NCBI GenBank assembly: GCA_031411235.1 | Contig: JANOAR010000242.1 | Location: forward strand, 1-64,000 | DNA from: JANOAR01 sp031411235 | Lineage (GTDB): Bacteria > Verrucomicrobiota > Verrucomicrobiia > Verrucomicrobiales > Verrucomicrobiaceae | Reading direction: 5' to 3' | Length of the DNA stretch: 64,000 nt | In this document: piece after piece, positions 9,263-18,377 of the stretch | Layout of the letters: each line of letters begins with the position of its first letter | Numbering within the stretch: position 1 is the stretch's first letter | Translations under genes and position numbers: made by a program | Notes under the pieces: model-generated | What the model was told of the DNA's origin: nothing | Database searches by the model: none | What the model saw: only the letters and a program-made list of their open reading frames with translations

Positions 9263-11377
9263 ATGACGTGGCTTTTCCCCTTCTTCCTCGCGGCAGGCGC
9301 AGCGATCATCGCGCCCATCCTGCTGCACCTGCGCCGCCAGCCACCACAGACGCGGGTGGACTTCTCGTCGCTGATGTTCCTCGCGGCCACGCCCATCGTC
9401 ACCAGCACGCGCCGACGCTTCGAGCGCTGGCTCCTGCTGCTGCTGCGCTGCCTCGCGCTGCTGCTGCTCGCGGCCATGTTTGCCCGTCCCTTCATCGTAT
9501 CGAAGGATGAAGTCGCCATTGCCCAGGGTCGCGCCATCATTGTCCTCGTGGATCGCAGCGGCTCCATGCAGCAGGGCAAACAGTGGGCCAGCGCCTGTGC
9601 CAAAGCGAGCGAGTGGATCGGAAAATTCACGCCCCAGGACTACCTCGCCGTGGGCACCGTAGATCGAGTGCTCACGCGTAGGCTCGACTTCGAGGAACTG
9701 GAAAAAAAGAGCAAGGCCGAGCGACAAGACCTCACCAGCACCGACCTTGAAGCCACCGGATGTAGCTACGATGCCACACACCTCGACGCCGCCCTGCGCG
9801 AAGCCGTCTCCTGGCTCGCCGAGGCCAACGTAGGCAGCGGCAAAGTCCCCGCCGAGAAGCGCATCATCCTCATCAGCGATCTCCAAGAAGGGGCGCACCT
9901 CGATGCCCTGCGTGGCTTTGCTTGGCCGGACGATGTTACATTAACCTGCGACCTCGTGAAGCCTGCTAACGTGGACAACCTTTCGATAAGCCTCGTCGCC
10001 GCCGAGGAAGATACCCCTTCCTCGACAGCCGCTGCTGCCACTCTCGCCAGCAAAGCAGCGCCGCCCACCAACCTACTACGCCTCCGCCTCGCCAACGCTC
10101 GCGATGCCAAGGCTGATGCCTTCGCGCTTCGCTGGAACCTAGAAGGCACAACTCCCATCGCCAGCGGCCAACTCCCCGCTGGAGCCACCCGCGTGCTGCG
10201 CCTGCCACTGCCAGCAAGTGCCACCACGCCTCCCGTTCTGGAACTCAGTGGCGATAGCTGGGACTTCGACAACCGCGTCTATATGGCCCCGCCACAGCCC
10301 CGCAAAGTCAGCGTCGTCTGCCTCACCTCGCGCGCGGAAACCACTGATGCTGCCACGCCACTTTTTTACCTCTCGCGAGCTTTGCAGCCTTCGCCGCACT
10401 TCCTGCCGACGCTCTCACCCCTGGGCACTGAGGCTAGCCAAACGGATGTTTTAAAGACTGCTCAATGGCTCGTCCTAACCGCCGACTACGCCAACACCAA
10501 AGGCCTCGCCGACGCCACCGCATGGATCGAGCAGGGTGGCCAAGCGCTGTGTTCGGTGGGCGAAAATTTCAACGCAACAAGCCTCACGCAACTCCTCGGC
10601 CACGACCTCAAACTTACCGAAGCCGAGGTGAAAAACTTTGCCCTGCTTGCCGATTTTAACGTTCAGCATCCCGTGCTGCGCCCCTTTCAGGACGCACGTC
10701 TGCGAGACTTCAGCAAGATCCATGTGTGGCACTATCGACGGCTAGCAAGCGCGGCTGAAAAGCTTATCCCCGGAGCCGAAGTCATCGCCCGCTTCGACAA
10801 CGGCGATCCCGCCTGGCTGGCCATCCCCAGGGGCAAAGGCCGCATCGTCCTAATGCTGCATGGCTGGCATCCACGCGATAGCCAACTCGCGCTGTCGTCG
10901 CGCTTCGTGCCACTGCTCTACGGCCTGCTCGCCGAGGCAGGCATCGCCCTGGATGAGCCCGTGCAATTCGTCGTCGGCGATGTGCTCCCTGTGCCGAGCG
11001 AAGGCGAAGTCACCATCACCCCGCCAAAGGGTGACGTGCAGACGATCAAAACGCAGGAACCCCATCCACTGATGCTCGCCAAGCAGCCCGGCTTTTACAA
11101 GATCACCAGCGCTGGCACCCGACGAATCATCGCCGTGAATTTGCCCCCCGAGGAGAGCCGCATCACGCCGATGGATGTCGGCAAACTGACTGCCCTGGGC
11201 GTGAGGTTGCACACCGAATCCAGTGCTAATATAGCCCTCGTGACGCAGGACAAACAACGCCTCGCCAATGAAGTTTTGGAAGACCAGCAGCAGTACTGGC
11301 TCATCGCCTTGGCCTTGCTGCTCTGGGTGCTCGGCATCGAAACATGGCTGGCGGGTAGAAGACCGAGAACCGCGTAA
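9263..11377 (+). CDS. BatA-type membrane protein with VWA domain
   Basis: 704 residues. The N-terminal BatA domain has two transmembrane helices (about 5-22 and 56-75), with LHLRRQPPQTRVDFSSLMFL between them as expected for the family. A VWA domain follows with an intact MIDAS (VDRSGSM, D97/S99/S101). A long periplasmic region (about 230-670) and a final helix (about 679-697) complete the aerotolerance-operon-type topology. It is tightly linked to the DUF58 gene. The periplasmic part contains a glutamine amidotransferase-like stretch (WIEQGGQALCSVG, GKGRIVLMLHGWHPRDSQLA), common in these proteins. The precise role of the DUF58/BatA pair is unknown. Confidence 0.88.
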   Translation: MTWLFPFFLAAGAAIIAPILLHLRRQPPQTRVDFSSLMFLAATPIVTSTRRRFERWLLLLLRCLALLLLAAMFARPFIVSKDEVAIAQGRAIIVLVDRSGSMQQGKQWASACAKASEWIGKFTPQDYLAVGTVDRVLTRRLDFEELEKKSKAERQDLTSTDLEATGCSYDATHLDAALREAVSWLAEANVGSGKVPAEKRIILISDLQEGAHLDALRGFAWPDDVTLTCDLVKPANVDNLSISLVAAEEDTPSSTAAAATLASKAAPPTNLLRLRLANARDAKADAFALRWNLEGTTPIASGQLPAGATRVLRLPLPASATTPPVLELSGDSWDFDNRVYMAPPQPRKVSVVCLTSRAETTDAATPLFYLSRALQPSPHFLPTLSPLGTEASQTDVLKTAQWLVLTADYANTKGLADATAWIEQGGQALCSVGENFNATSLTQLLGHDLKLTEAEVKNFALLADFNVQHPVLRPFQDARLRDFSKIHVWHYRRLASAAEKLIPGAEVIARFDNGDPAWLAIPRGKGRIVLMLHGWHPRDSQLALSSRFVPLLYGLLAEAGIALDEPVQFVVGDVLPVPSEGEVTITPPKGDVQTIKTQEPHPLMLAKQPGFYKITSAGTRRIIAVNLPPEESRITPMDVGKLTALGVRLHTESSANIALVTQDKQRLANEVLEDQQQYWLIALALLLWVLGIETWLAGRRPRTA

Positions 11378-11387
11378 CAGATAAAGA

Positions 11388-12653
11388 CTACTTCTTCGCA
11401 CTGGCCTGCGATTTCGCGGCATCCACCTTCGGCCCAGCCATAGCGGCGGGATCGGGGATGCCATCCACGGTGGCATTGACCTTGGCTCCATCGGCAGGGA
11501 ATGGGATGGGCGTGAGGCAGAGGATGTCTTTGCTCTTGGGGCCTTTAGGTAGATCGGCGGCGAGGATGACCGTTTTTTCATCGGCGGTAAGCGGCTCCAC
11601 ATTCATGCGCCGCAGCGTACGCGGCGAGTCGCTGGAGATGAGGATAATCTCATTGCCCGCACGCACGGCACTGCGTGGGATGATGAAGATATTCTGCAAG
11701 TCCTCGCCTGCGATCTCTGCCTCCACGAATTGGCCAATCTTCAAGGGTGGCGAGCCATCGGCATGTTTGCCAAAGGGATCATTCACTTGACCCACGGCCA
11801 TGACCTGCCGCGTCTCGCTATCAATGGCGCTCTCGACGCGCACGATGCGACCTTCCCACCGCGCTTGTTTGCCATTCACTCTGGCCTTCAGCACGACCTT
11901 TGGCGAGGCCTCCGGGGGGGCTGTGCCAACAGCTCCACGATAGTGCTCGGGGAGCTGGAGAAACCTTGTTTCGCGCTCGGGCAGAGGCAGGCGAATCTCG
12001 ACATAATCCACGGCAAAAATCCGCCCCAGCACGGTGCCCTGGCTGACGAGTTGGCCCACATCGACACCTTGCTCCAGCACTTGGCCCGCATAGGGCGCAC
12101 GCACGACGGTGCGCTCCAGATCGCGTTTTGACTTCAACACCTGGGCCTGCGCAGAGGCCACATCGGCGCGAGCCTTGGCAAGCTGTGGCGTGCGCAAAAC
12201 CAGAGCGCTGGGTTTGCCTTCGCGGCCCAGGGATGCCCAGTTTTCCAGGGCTTGCTCAGCCTTCGCCTGCTCCTCAGCCAGCATCGACTCGGCCTGGGCT
12301 TGGGTGGCTTGGGCGATGACCACTGCGGTCTCGTAGTCCACCGGGTCTAGCTTCATCAGCACCTCGTCCTTTTCAAAAAACCCACCGGGGCGAAACGAGG
12401 CACTGACTTCGATCACCTTCGCTGCAACCTCGGGTAGCAAAGTACTACGCGTGCGCGGCTGCACCGCCCCCTGCGAGCGCACCTGCACGGGAAAGGTGGT
12501 CGGCTTTAAAGTCATGCCCTCGACGCTGACCAAGGTCGGCGGCATTTCCTGCACCTTTGTCTCCGGCTGGTTGTAATACAGCCACAGCGCACCGCCCACG
12601 CATCCACTGAGGATGATGACGGGCAAGAGGAGGCGTAGGGTTTTGCTAAGCAT
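11388..12653 (-). CDS. Orphan RND-type membrane fusion protein (HlyD/AcrA family)
   Basis: 421-residue periplasmic adaptor. A hydrophobic N-terminus with possible lipobox (VIILSGC) anchors it in the inner membrane. The family order is visible: first lipoyl half and barrel strand (TRSTLLPEVAAKVIEVSASF), coiled-coil hairpin rich in Ala/Glu/Lys (AQATQAQAESMLAEEQAKAEQ), second lipoyl half (RTVVRAPYAGQVLEQGVDVGQLVSQG), and beta-barrel plus membrane-proximal domains. No RND or ABC permease is adjacent: uvrB lies upstream on the same strand and the BatA gene converges on it. The permease partner must be elsewhere. Confidence 0.88.
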   Translation of the reverse strand: MLSKTLRLLLPVIILSGCVGGALWLYYNQPETKVQEMPPTLVSVEGMTLKPTTFPVQVRSQGAVQPRTRSTLLPEVAAKVIEVSASFRPGGFFEKDEVLMKLDPVDYETAVVIAQATQAQAESMLAEEQAKAEQALENWASLGREGKPSALVLRTPQLAKARADVASAQAQVLKSKRDLERTVVRAPYAGQVLEQGVDVGQLVSQGTVLGRIFAVDYVEIRLPLPERETRFLQLPEHYRGAVGTAPPEASPKVVLKARVNGKQARWEGRIVRVESAIDSETRQVMAVGQVNDPFGKHADGSPPLKIGQFVEAEIAGEDLQNIFIIPRSAVRAGNEIILISSDSPRTLRRMNVEPLTADEKTVILAADLPKGPKSKDILCLTPIPFPADGAKVNATVDGIPDPAAMAGPKVDAAKSQASAKK

Positions 12654-12732
12654 GAGAACAAGTCGGTGAGGGAGCTAACGTGGCTCAAAGCCTTGGAGTT
12701 GCGAGCAATTTGGCTCAACTAAAGCACTGGCC

Positions 12733-14964
12733 TCACTTCTTCGCCCGCTGCTTGCGCTTATCGGCCTTCAGCTTCTCGCGGTAGTCCACCTTGGTCTGCG
12801 GCAGACGCCCATCTTCGCCCATACCCGCCTGTTTTTTCAACTCGCGGAGCTGATCGCGCAGCAGGGCTGCACGCTCGTATTCGAGCTTCTGCGCGGCTTC
12901 CACCATCTCCTGCTCCAGCTCGCGGATGACCTCCTGCACGGATACGTCGCGGCCTGTTTCATTGACTACGTTGCGCTGTCCTGGCTCGCTGTAGCCTATC
13001 GCGTGCAGGCTCTCCTGCACGGGGCGAACGACGGTGCGCGGGGTGATGCCGTGCTTGGTGTTATACGCGACCTGGATACTGCGACGGCGCTCGGAAATGC
13101 CAACGAGTGCGCTGATGCTATCGGTCATGATGTCGGCAAAAAGAACGGCCTCGCCACGCACATGGCGCGCGGCGCGGCCACAGGTCTGGATGAGCGAGGT
13201 CTGGCTGCGCAGGAAGCCTTCTTTGTCCGCATCGAGAATGCAGACGAGGCTGACCTCGGGCAAATCCAAGCCTTCGCGCAATAGATTGATGCCGATGAGG
13301 ATGTCGCAATCCCCCGCGCGCAGCCCGCGCAGAATCTCCACGCGCTCGATGGCGTCGATGTCGCTGTGCAGGTAGCGCACGCGGAAGTTGAGGTTGCGCA
13401 GGTAATCCGCGAGGTCTTCGGCGGTGCGCTTGGTCAGAGTGGTAACGAGCACACGCTCGCCGCGCTCGATGCGTTGGCGGCAGAGTTCCATGGTCTCGTC
13501 GATCTGTCCCGTCAGCGGCTTGATGGTGATGACCGGATCAAGCAAGCCGGTGGGGCGGATGATTTGCTCGACGATGAGGGACTTGCCCTTGGTGGTGACA
13601 TCGAATTTTTCCACGGGCTCGTCGGTGCCGGAGATGCGGACGAGGGCGGGTGTAGTAGATTGGGGATGGGGTAGGGTTGAGGGTAGTGATGCAGCCGTCC
13701 CATTCACCTCCGGCTTCTCGTTCTTGTGCGCGATGTAGCCCGTGTTGCCCACGAAGCTGTTCTCGAACTCAAACTTCGCGGGCGTGGCGCTGACGTAGAG
13801 CGCCTGGTCGATGTGCCGCATGAACTCGGCAAAGCGCAGCGGTCGGTTGTCCAGCGCGCTCGGCAGGCGGAAGCCATGCTCCACCAACACGGTTTTGCGC
13901 GATTTATCGCCCTCGTACATGCCGCCGATCTGCGGAATCGTGACGTGGCTCTCATCCACGATGAAAAGGAAGTCATCGGGGAAGAAGTCGAGCAGCGTCC
14001 CTGGCGTTGAGCCGGGCGGACGCGCCGTCATGTGGCGACTATAGTTCTCGATGCCTTGGCAGAAGCCCATCTCCTGCATCATCTCGATGTCATACTCGGT
14101 GCGCATTTGCAGGCGCTGCGCCTCCAGCAGCTTGCCCTCTTTTTGAAACCACGCGACGCGCTCCTGCATCTCCGCGCGGATGGCGATGATGGCTTTGCGC
14201 ATCTTGTCCATCGGCGTGACGAACTGCTTCGCCGGGTACAGCATGTAGGCCTCCAGCGTGCCCGTGACGGTGCCCGTGAGCACGTCGATGACGCTGATGC
14301 GCTCGATCTCATCGCCGAAGAACTCCACGCGAATCGCCTCGCTGTCCATGTAGGCCGGCACCACCTCCACGACATCGCCGCGAGCGCGAAAGCGCCCACG
14401 CATGAGCTGGATGTCGTTGCGCTCGTAGAGCATGTCGATCATGCGCGTGAGGAAGGTCTCGCGTGACATCTGCGCGCCTACTTTGAGCGGCAGCATCATG
14501 CCTTCATAATCCTCGGGCGAACCCAGGCCATAGATGCACGATACGCTGGCGATCACGATCACATCGGGCCGCGTCAGCAGCGCGCCCATTGTCGAGAGGC
14601 GCAGGCGCTCGATCTCGTCATTCACCGCGCTGTCCTTTTCGATAAACGTGTCCGTGCGGGCGATGTAGGCCTCGGGCTGGTAGAAGTCGAAGTAGCTGAC
14701 GAAGTACTCCACCGCGTTGTGCGGGAAGAAGTTCTTGAACTCCGAGTAGAGCTGCGCCGCGAGCGTCTTGTTGTGGCTCATGATCAGCGTCGGCTTGCCC
14801 GTCTGCGCGATCACATTGGCCATCGTGAACGTCTTCCCCGAGCCCGTGACACCGAGCAGCGTTTGATGCTTGTTGCCCGCCGCGACCGACTTCACCAGCT
14901 TGCCGATGGCTTGGGCCTGATCGCCCTGGGGAGAGTAGTCGCTGACGAGCTGGAAAAGAGACAT
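12733..14964 (-). CDS. uvrB: Excinuclease ABC subunit UvrB
   Basis: 743-residue DNA damage recognition helicase of nucleotide excision repair. Seen in order are GVTGSGKTFTMANVI (Walker A), VSYFDFYQPEAYI plus the beta-hairpin region, LFIVDESHVTIPQIGGMY, SATP, helicase motifs VI (LIQTCGRAARH) and a C-terminal UVR domain (EMVEAAQKLEYERAALLRDQL) that contacts UvrA/UvrC. It is longer than typical (~670) because of an extra ~55-residue loop, about residues 406-461, between SATPAKFEFENS and IIRPTGLLDP. That loop is Pro/Ser/Thr-rich (LPSTLPHPQSTT). The start MSLFQLVSDY at 14964 is preferred over the ATG at 14976. The frame is intact, so the protein is probably functional. Confidence 0.97.
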   Translation of the reverse strand: MSLFQLVSDYSPQGDQAQAIGKLVKSVAAGNKHQTLLGVTGSGKTFTMANVIAQTGKPTLIMSHNKTLAAQLYSEFKNFFPHNAVEYFVSYFDFYQPEAYIARTDTFIEKDSAVNDEIERLRLSTMGALLTRPDVIVIASVSCIYGLGSPEDYEGMMLPLKVGAQMSRETFLTRMIDMLYERNDIQLMRGRFRARGDVVEVVPAYMDSEAIRVEFFGDEIERISVIDVLTGTVTGTLEAYMLYPAKQFVTPMDKMRKAIIAIRAEMQERVAWFQKEGKLLEAQRLQMRTEYDIEMMQEMGFCQGIENYSRHMTARPPGSTPGTLLDFFPDDFLFIVDESHVTIPQIGGMYEGDKSRKTVLVEHGFRLPSALDNRPLRFAEFMRHIDQALYVSATPAKFEFENSFVGNTGYIAHKNEKPEVNGTAASLPSTLPHPQSTTPALVRISGTDEPVEKFDVTTKGKSLIVEQIIRPTGLLDPVITIKPLTGQIDETMELCRQRIERGERVLVTTLTKRTAEDLADYLRNLNFRVRYLHSDIDAIERVEILRGLRAGDCDILIGINLLREGLDLPEVSLVCILDADKEGFLRSQTSLIQTCGRAARHVRGEAVLFADIMTDSISALVGISERRRSIQVAYNTKHGITPRTVVRPVQESLHAIGYSEPGQRNVVNETGRDVSVQEVIRELEQEMVEAAQKLEYERAALLRDQLRELKKQAGMGEDGRLPQTKVDYREKLKADKRKQRAKK

Positions 14965-15023
14965 GGGGGCTCGCATGATGGCGCTCGATGAGCGAGGATC
15001 AAGCCTCCCTCTACTTCAACATC

Positions 15024-15581
15024 ATGGCCCTCAAGGCAATCATCCACAAAGCCAGCGTTCAGTTCTCCGATCTCGACCGCAACATTTACAGCGATCACAA
15101 CCTCACCCTCGCGAGGCATCCCTCCGAGACCGACGAGCGAATGATGATCCGGCTGCTTGCCTATGCCCTGAACGCCCCCACCAACAACGACCTCGGCACA
15201 CTGGAGTTCGGCAAGGACTTGTGGGATGTCGATGAGCCCTGCCTCTGGCAAAAGGATCTCACTGGCCTCATCGAGCACTGGATCGACATCGGCCAGCCCG
15301 ACGAAAAGCGCCTCCTGCGCGCCTGTGGTCGGGCCAAGCGCGTCACGGTTTACAGCTTCAGTGGTGCAACCACGAGCTGGTGGGGCAGCGCCGCGAGCAA
15401 ACTATCGCGAGCCAGCAATCTCACCGTCTGGCAAATCCCCGCCGAACAAAGCCAGCAGCTCGGTGCCCTTGCGCAGCGCTCCATGATTGTCCAGATAACA
15501 CTGCAAGATGGTGCCTTGTGGGTCAGCGAGGGAACGCAGTCGGTGGAGATCACGCCGACGTGTTTGTTTGGTGATTTCTAG
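15024..15581 (+). CDS. yaeQ: YaeQ family protein
   Basis: 185 residues, the same length as Escherichia coli YaeQ and clearly alignable by eye: MALKAIIHKASVQFSDLDRN at the start, LTLARHPSETDERMMIRLLA, and the C-terminal TMTLQ/QDG-like segment (SMIVQITLQDGALWVSE). YaeQ has a PD-(D/E)XK nuclease-related fold. Its biochemical role is not settled; it was once proposed to compensate for RfaH loss. The start at 15024 is set by the family N-terminus; the upstream in-frame ATG (14988) adds non-conserved residues. It is divergent from uvrB with only about 60 bp between the starts. Confidence 0.93.
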   Translation: MALKAIIHKASVQFSDLDRNIYSDHNLTLARHPSETDERMMIRLLAYALNAPTNNDLGTLEFGKDLWDVDEPCLWQKDLTGLIEHWIDIGQPDEKRLLRACGRAKRVTVYSFSGATTSWWGSAASKLSRASNLTVWQIPAEQSQQLGALAQRSMIVQITLQDGALWVSEGTQSVEITPTCLFGDF

Positions 15582-16135
15582 AGCAAAGCTCCACAAACCT
15601 TGGGAAAGATAGGCAGAGAGAGCCTCTGAGCTTCGCTAGTGGACTGCGTCTGGGGCTTTGAGGCTGTGGAGGGGAAAGTAAAAATATGGGCCTAACAACA
15701 GCGGCGCTAAAGCGCTGAGTTTTACCCACAAATATTTTGAGGTTTGCGACCGCTATCGGCTAACCAGCTTGCTGGCGTGTGGGGTCGAGAGGCTTCATTT
15801 TTACACTGAGCTTCGCCTTCGCTGCAGCGGTTTGGCGTGGGGCCGTTCGCGCCTGCAAGCAGGCTTGGGGCAAAGCGGTTGCAGTCCGGGGGCTTGCGCC
15901 CGTATGGCGCAGCGTGGCACGCCCATGAGCGAGATCGGCCCATCGCCGATGCTTACCTTCCATCGAGCGCCATTCGCGACGAAGAGGCTAGCTTGCCACG
16001 GAAGGTCTGTCGAGCCTTTCGCCAACTGTGGCAAATAGAGGGCTATTGAGATGTGTGCCAGAGTTCCCACATCACTGGACAGACACGAAGGGCACTTCAT
16101 TAGCGATGGCTATCGTTTCAATAGCGAGGTCGGAA
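15582..16135. other. Gene-free, hairpin-rich stretch
   Basis: About 790 bp (15582-16371) separate yaeQ from the next plausible gene. All frames here are short, overlapping on both strands and without family features. Several small perfect hairpins occur (CCAGC/GCTGG near 15766, GCCTGC/GCAGGC near 15852, ATCGGC/GCCGAT near 15934). The stretch reads like decayed or repetitive intergenic DNA next to the restriction-modification candidate. I see no RNA gene in it. Confidence 0.6.
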
Positions 16136-16231
16136 CGGCTAAAACCTGGACTCCAACGTGGCCAACGGAAAGCCTTGGATCGAACGGCCCAGAAGCTTGC
16201 TCTGGGTGAGTTGGAGTTCAGGCTTTAGCCG
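16136..16231. repeat. Short MITE-like hairpin element
   Basis: The arms 16136-16157 and 16210-16231 are inverted copies of each other with 20 of 22 positions complementary; each begins or ends with CGGCTAAA/TTTAGCCG. A nested perfect stem CCCAGA (16188-16193) and TCTGGG (16201-16206) forms the tip. No T-run follows, and the flanking gene ends more than 500 bp away, so a terminator role is unlikely. The arm sequence weakly resembles the right arm of the 6828-6989 element (CGGCTTAAACCCGAAC). Confidence 0.65.
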
Positions 16232-16371
16232 CTCTGGGACGCTGTCTTTTGCCCGAAGTGACGCGAACCACTGGCTTATTTATGTGCCCTACTGAACAGA
16301 CACACATGACCCAAACGGCATGTTGCGGACACCGCCACCGTTCGATTAGTCTCGCAGCCTTCACGCGCCCT

Positions 16372-16653
16372 ATGAAAATTCTCTCATCCCCGGTACTTCT
16401 CGCCCTCACACTTTGCAGCCTGGGTCTCGCCACCGTCGCGCACGCGGCAGTGGTCACAGCCACCTACACCAGCGCCACGGATGTGCCGGTCACGGCGGCG
16501 GGCTATACGGCCAGCGGGAACACCGTGGACTTCACCCTGAGCTACGCCCCCGTCACGGGCACCGCCTTGACCGTGGTGAACAACACCAGCCGGAACATCA
16601 TCAGCGGCACCTTCGGCAATCTGGCGCAGGGCCTGGCTGTGGCGCTGAAATAG
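16372..16653 (+). pseudogene. Truncated secreted beta-repeat protein fragment
   Basis: 93 residues: an apparent Sec signal peptide (MKILSSPVLLALTLCSLGLA, cleavage near AHA-AV), then ~65 residues ending in TVVNNTSRNIISGTFGNLAQ. From family memory, the end resembles a module (variants of V-N-T-x(4)-I-S/T-G-T-F-x-N-L-A-Q-G) repeated in large verrucomicrobial and planctomycete surface or autotransporter-like proteins. In those proteins the module normally continues with a glycine/tyrosine-rich strand. Here the frame stops right after LAQGLAVALK, so it is most likely the 5' remnant of a longer gene rather than a complete small protein. It lies just upstream of the methylase-nuclease pair. I cannot exclude a real 93-residue exported protein. 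Confidence 0.5.
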
Positions 16654-16724
16654 CGGAGGACTAAGTTGTGCTCGCTAATCGCAGCTTATCCACGAAGTGA
16701 TATGGCAATAAACAAAGCCTCTGC

Positions 16725-17627
16725 ATGATCATTCCCCAGCCCTTTCAATACCAAGGCAGCAAGCGAGCTCTTGCGCCTTTGGTTTTGCAATATTTACCAA
16801 TGAAATTTCGGCGGCTCGTGGAGCCTTTTGCGGGGTCTGGGGCGATGTCGCTGGCCTGTGCTGGGAGAGGGCGAGCAGGGCGGTATTGGGTCAATGATCT
16901 GAACAAGCCGCTGGCCGAGTTACTCAATCTCATGATCCACGGGCCAGAGGAATTGGCAGATGCTTATGCGGGCCTTTGGAAAGGCGATGCTGAGGATGCG
17001 CTGGAGCATTACTACTCGGTGCGCGAGCAGTTCAATCGGACGCAAGAACCCAGGCTCTTTCTCTACTTGCTAGCGCGGTGCATCAAGGGAGCCGTCAGAT
17101 ATAACAATGAGGGCTTGTTTAACCAAAGCCCCGACAAACGCCGCCTCGGCACGCAGCCAGCGACGATGCGGCAGAACATCATGGCCGTCTCCATGCTGCT
17201 ACGCGGCAAGACCGTGGTGACTTCGCATGACTTTCGCGATGTGCTGGCGGCAGCCGAAACGGACGACGTGATTTATATGGATCCGCCCTACCAAGGAACA
17301 TCGGGCGAGCGAGACTCGAGGTATCTTGCTGGGCTGTCGTTCGACGATTTTGTGGTGGCGTTGGATGGGCTGAACGAGCGCGGCTTACGCTACGCCATCA
17401 GCTACGATGGCCGCACTGGCGACAAGTCGTATGGCCAACCCTTGCCGAAGTATCTCCGGCTGACCCACATCGAACTGGAGGCCGGACGCTCATCGCAAGC
17501 AACATTGCTGGGGCGTGAAGAAGACACCGTGGAGGCACTCTACCTCTCGCCTGTGTTAGCGGCAGAGATTGGGGTAGTGCCACAGAAGGTAAGTCGTCGG
17601 TATGCACAGCAACCCGCGCTTTTCTGA
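16725..17627 (+). CDS. Dam-type (D12 class) DNA adenine-N6 methyltransferase
   Basis: 300 residues, an alpha-class amino-methyltransferase. FQYQGSKRALAP (about 7-18) is the N-terminal SAM-contact signature, VEPFAGSGAMSLA (32-44) is motif I (FxGxG), and DPPY (186-189) is catalytic motif IV. The spacer between motif I and DPPY holds the target-recognition domain (YNNEGLFNQSPDKRR). Length and order fit Dam/DpnM-like enzymes. A probable HNH nuclease begins 10 bp downstream on the same strand, so this is likely the modification half of a type II restriction-modification pair; the recognition sequence cannot be deduced. The flanking truncated gene and gene-free DNA suggest acquisition by transfer. 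Confidence 0.93.
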   Translation: MIIPQPFQYQGSKRALAPLVLQYLPMKFRRLVEPFAGSGAMSLACAGRGRAGRYWVNDLNKPLAELLNLMIHGPEELADAYAGLWKGDAEDALEHYYSVREQFNRTQEPRLFLYLLARCIKGAVRYNNEGLFNQSPDKRRLGTQPATMRQNIMAVSMLLRGKTVVTSHDFRDVLAAAETDDVIYMDPPYQGTSGERDSRYLAGLSFDDFVVALDGLNERGLRYAISYDGRTGDKSYGQPLPKYLRLTHIELEAGRSSQATLLGREEDTVEALYLSPVLAAEIGVVPQKVSRRYAQQPALF

Positions 17628-17636
17628 TTCATCACC

Positions 17637-18377
17637 ATGCCAAAACAAGTCTATCCCGAAGAGTTTCTCGCGCTGTGCGCTTCTATAACAGCCAAGCGTC
17701 CAAGGACGGTGATTGAGCACATTCTTCAACACGGCCAAATCACCACCGAAGAACTGAAGAACACATACGGCTACAATCACCCGCCCCGCGCCGCGCGGGA
17801 CGTGAAGGAGAATGGCATTCCCATTGAGCGAATTACGGTGACGGGTAGCGATGGCCGAAAAATTGCAGCGTATCGCTTTGGCGATCCTACCAAGGTAAAA
17901 GTTCGCCGATTTGATGGCCGCACGGGGCTATCAAAGCAGATCAAGGACGCACTCATCGCCAAGTATGGATGCCGCTGTTTCATCTATCTCGAAGAGATGC
18001 CAGAGCCAGCGCTGCAAATGGATCATCGAGTGCCCTTTGAGGTAGCGGGTGAGTCGGAAACCATGTCTCCAGAGGACTTCATGCTGCTCTGCGGATCAGC
18101 GAATCGTGCCAAAAATTGGTCGTGCGAGCATTGCGAAAACTGGAGCAACGCCAAGAGTCGCGAAGTCTGCCTGAGTTGCTACTGGGCCTCTCCCGAAAAC
18201 CATACCCATGTCGCGATGCAACAACTCCGCCGCGTGGACTTGATTTGGCAAGGTGTGGAGACTGCTCAATACGAACAAATAAAAGCAGACGCTGCCGAAG
18301 CTGGACTGGCGATTCCTGAGTTTGTGAAGGACGTGCTTCGAAATGCACTCGTTGCTGGGTCTCGCGCAAACCTATGA
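17637..18377 (+). CDS. HNH nuclease with N-terminal winged helix, candidate restriction endonuclease
   Basis: 246 residues. Residues ~22-80 look like a winged helix-turn-helix (TVIEHILQHGQITTEELKNT... RITVTGSDGRKIAAYRFGD). Residues ~105-185 form an HNH/zinc-finger nuclease: QMDHRVPF with the D129-H130 catalytic pair, SANRAKNW with a candidate Asn, and two CxxC pairs, CEHC (163/166) and CLSC (178/181), likely binding structural zinc. It follows the adenine methylase by 9 bp, the usual arrangement of a type II restriction-modification operon. An alternative is a solitary HNH homing-type nuclease, but the tight linkage to the methylase favours restriction. Sequence specificity is unknown. Confidence 0.82.
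   Translation: MPKQVYPEEFLALCASITAKRPRTVIEHILQHGQITTEELKNTYGYNHPPRAARDVKENGIPIERITVTGSDGRKIAAYRFGDPTKVKVRRFDGRTGLSKQIKDALIAKYGCRCFIYLEEMPEPALQMDHRVPFEVAGESETMSPEDFMLLCGSANRAKNWSCEHCENWSNAKSREVCLSCYWASPENHTHVAMQQLRRVDLIWQGVETAQYEQIKADAAEAGLAIPEFVKDVLRNALVAGSRANL

Noticed and set aside
15722..15963. Small overlapping frames on both strands in the gene-free stretch
   Set aside because: They overlap each other, are rich in Arg/Pro/Ala and match no domain, the usual look of chance frames in GC-rich DNA.
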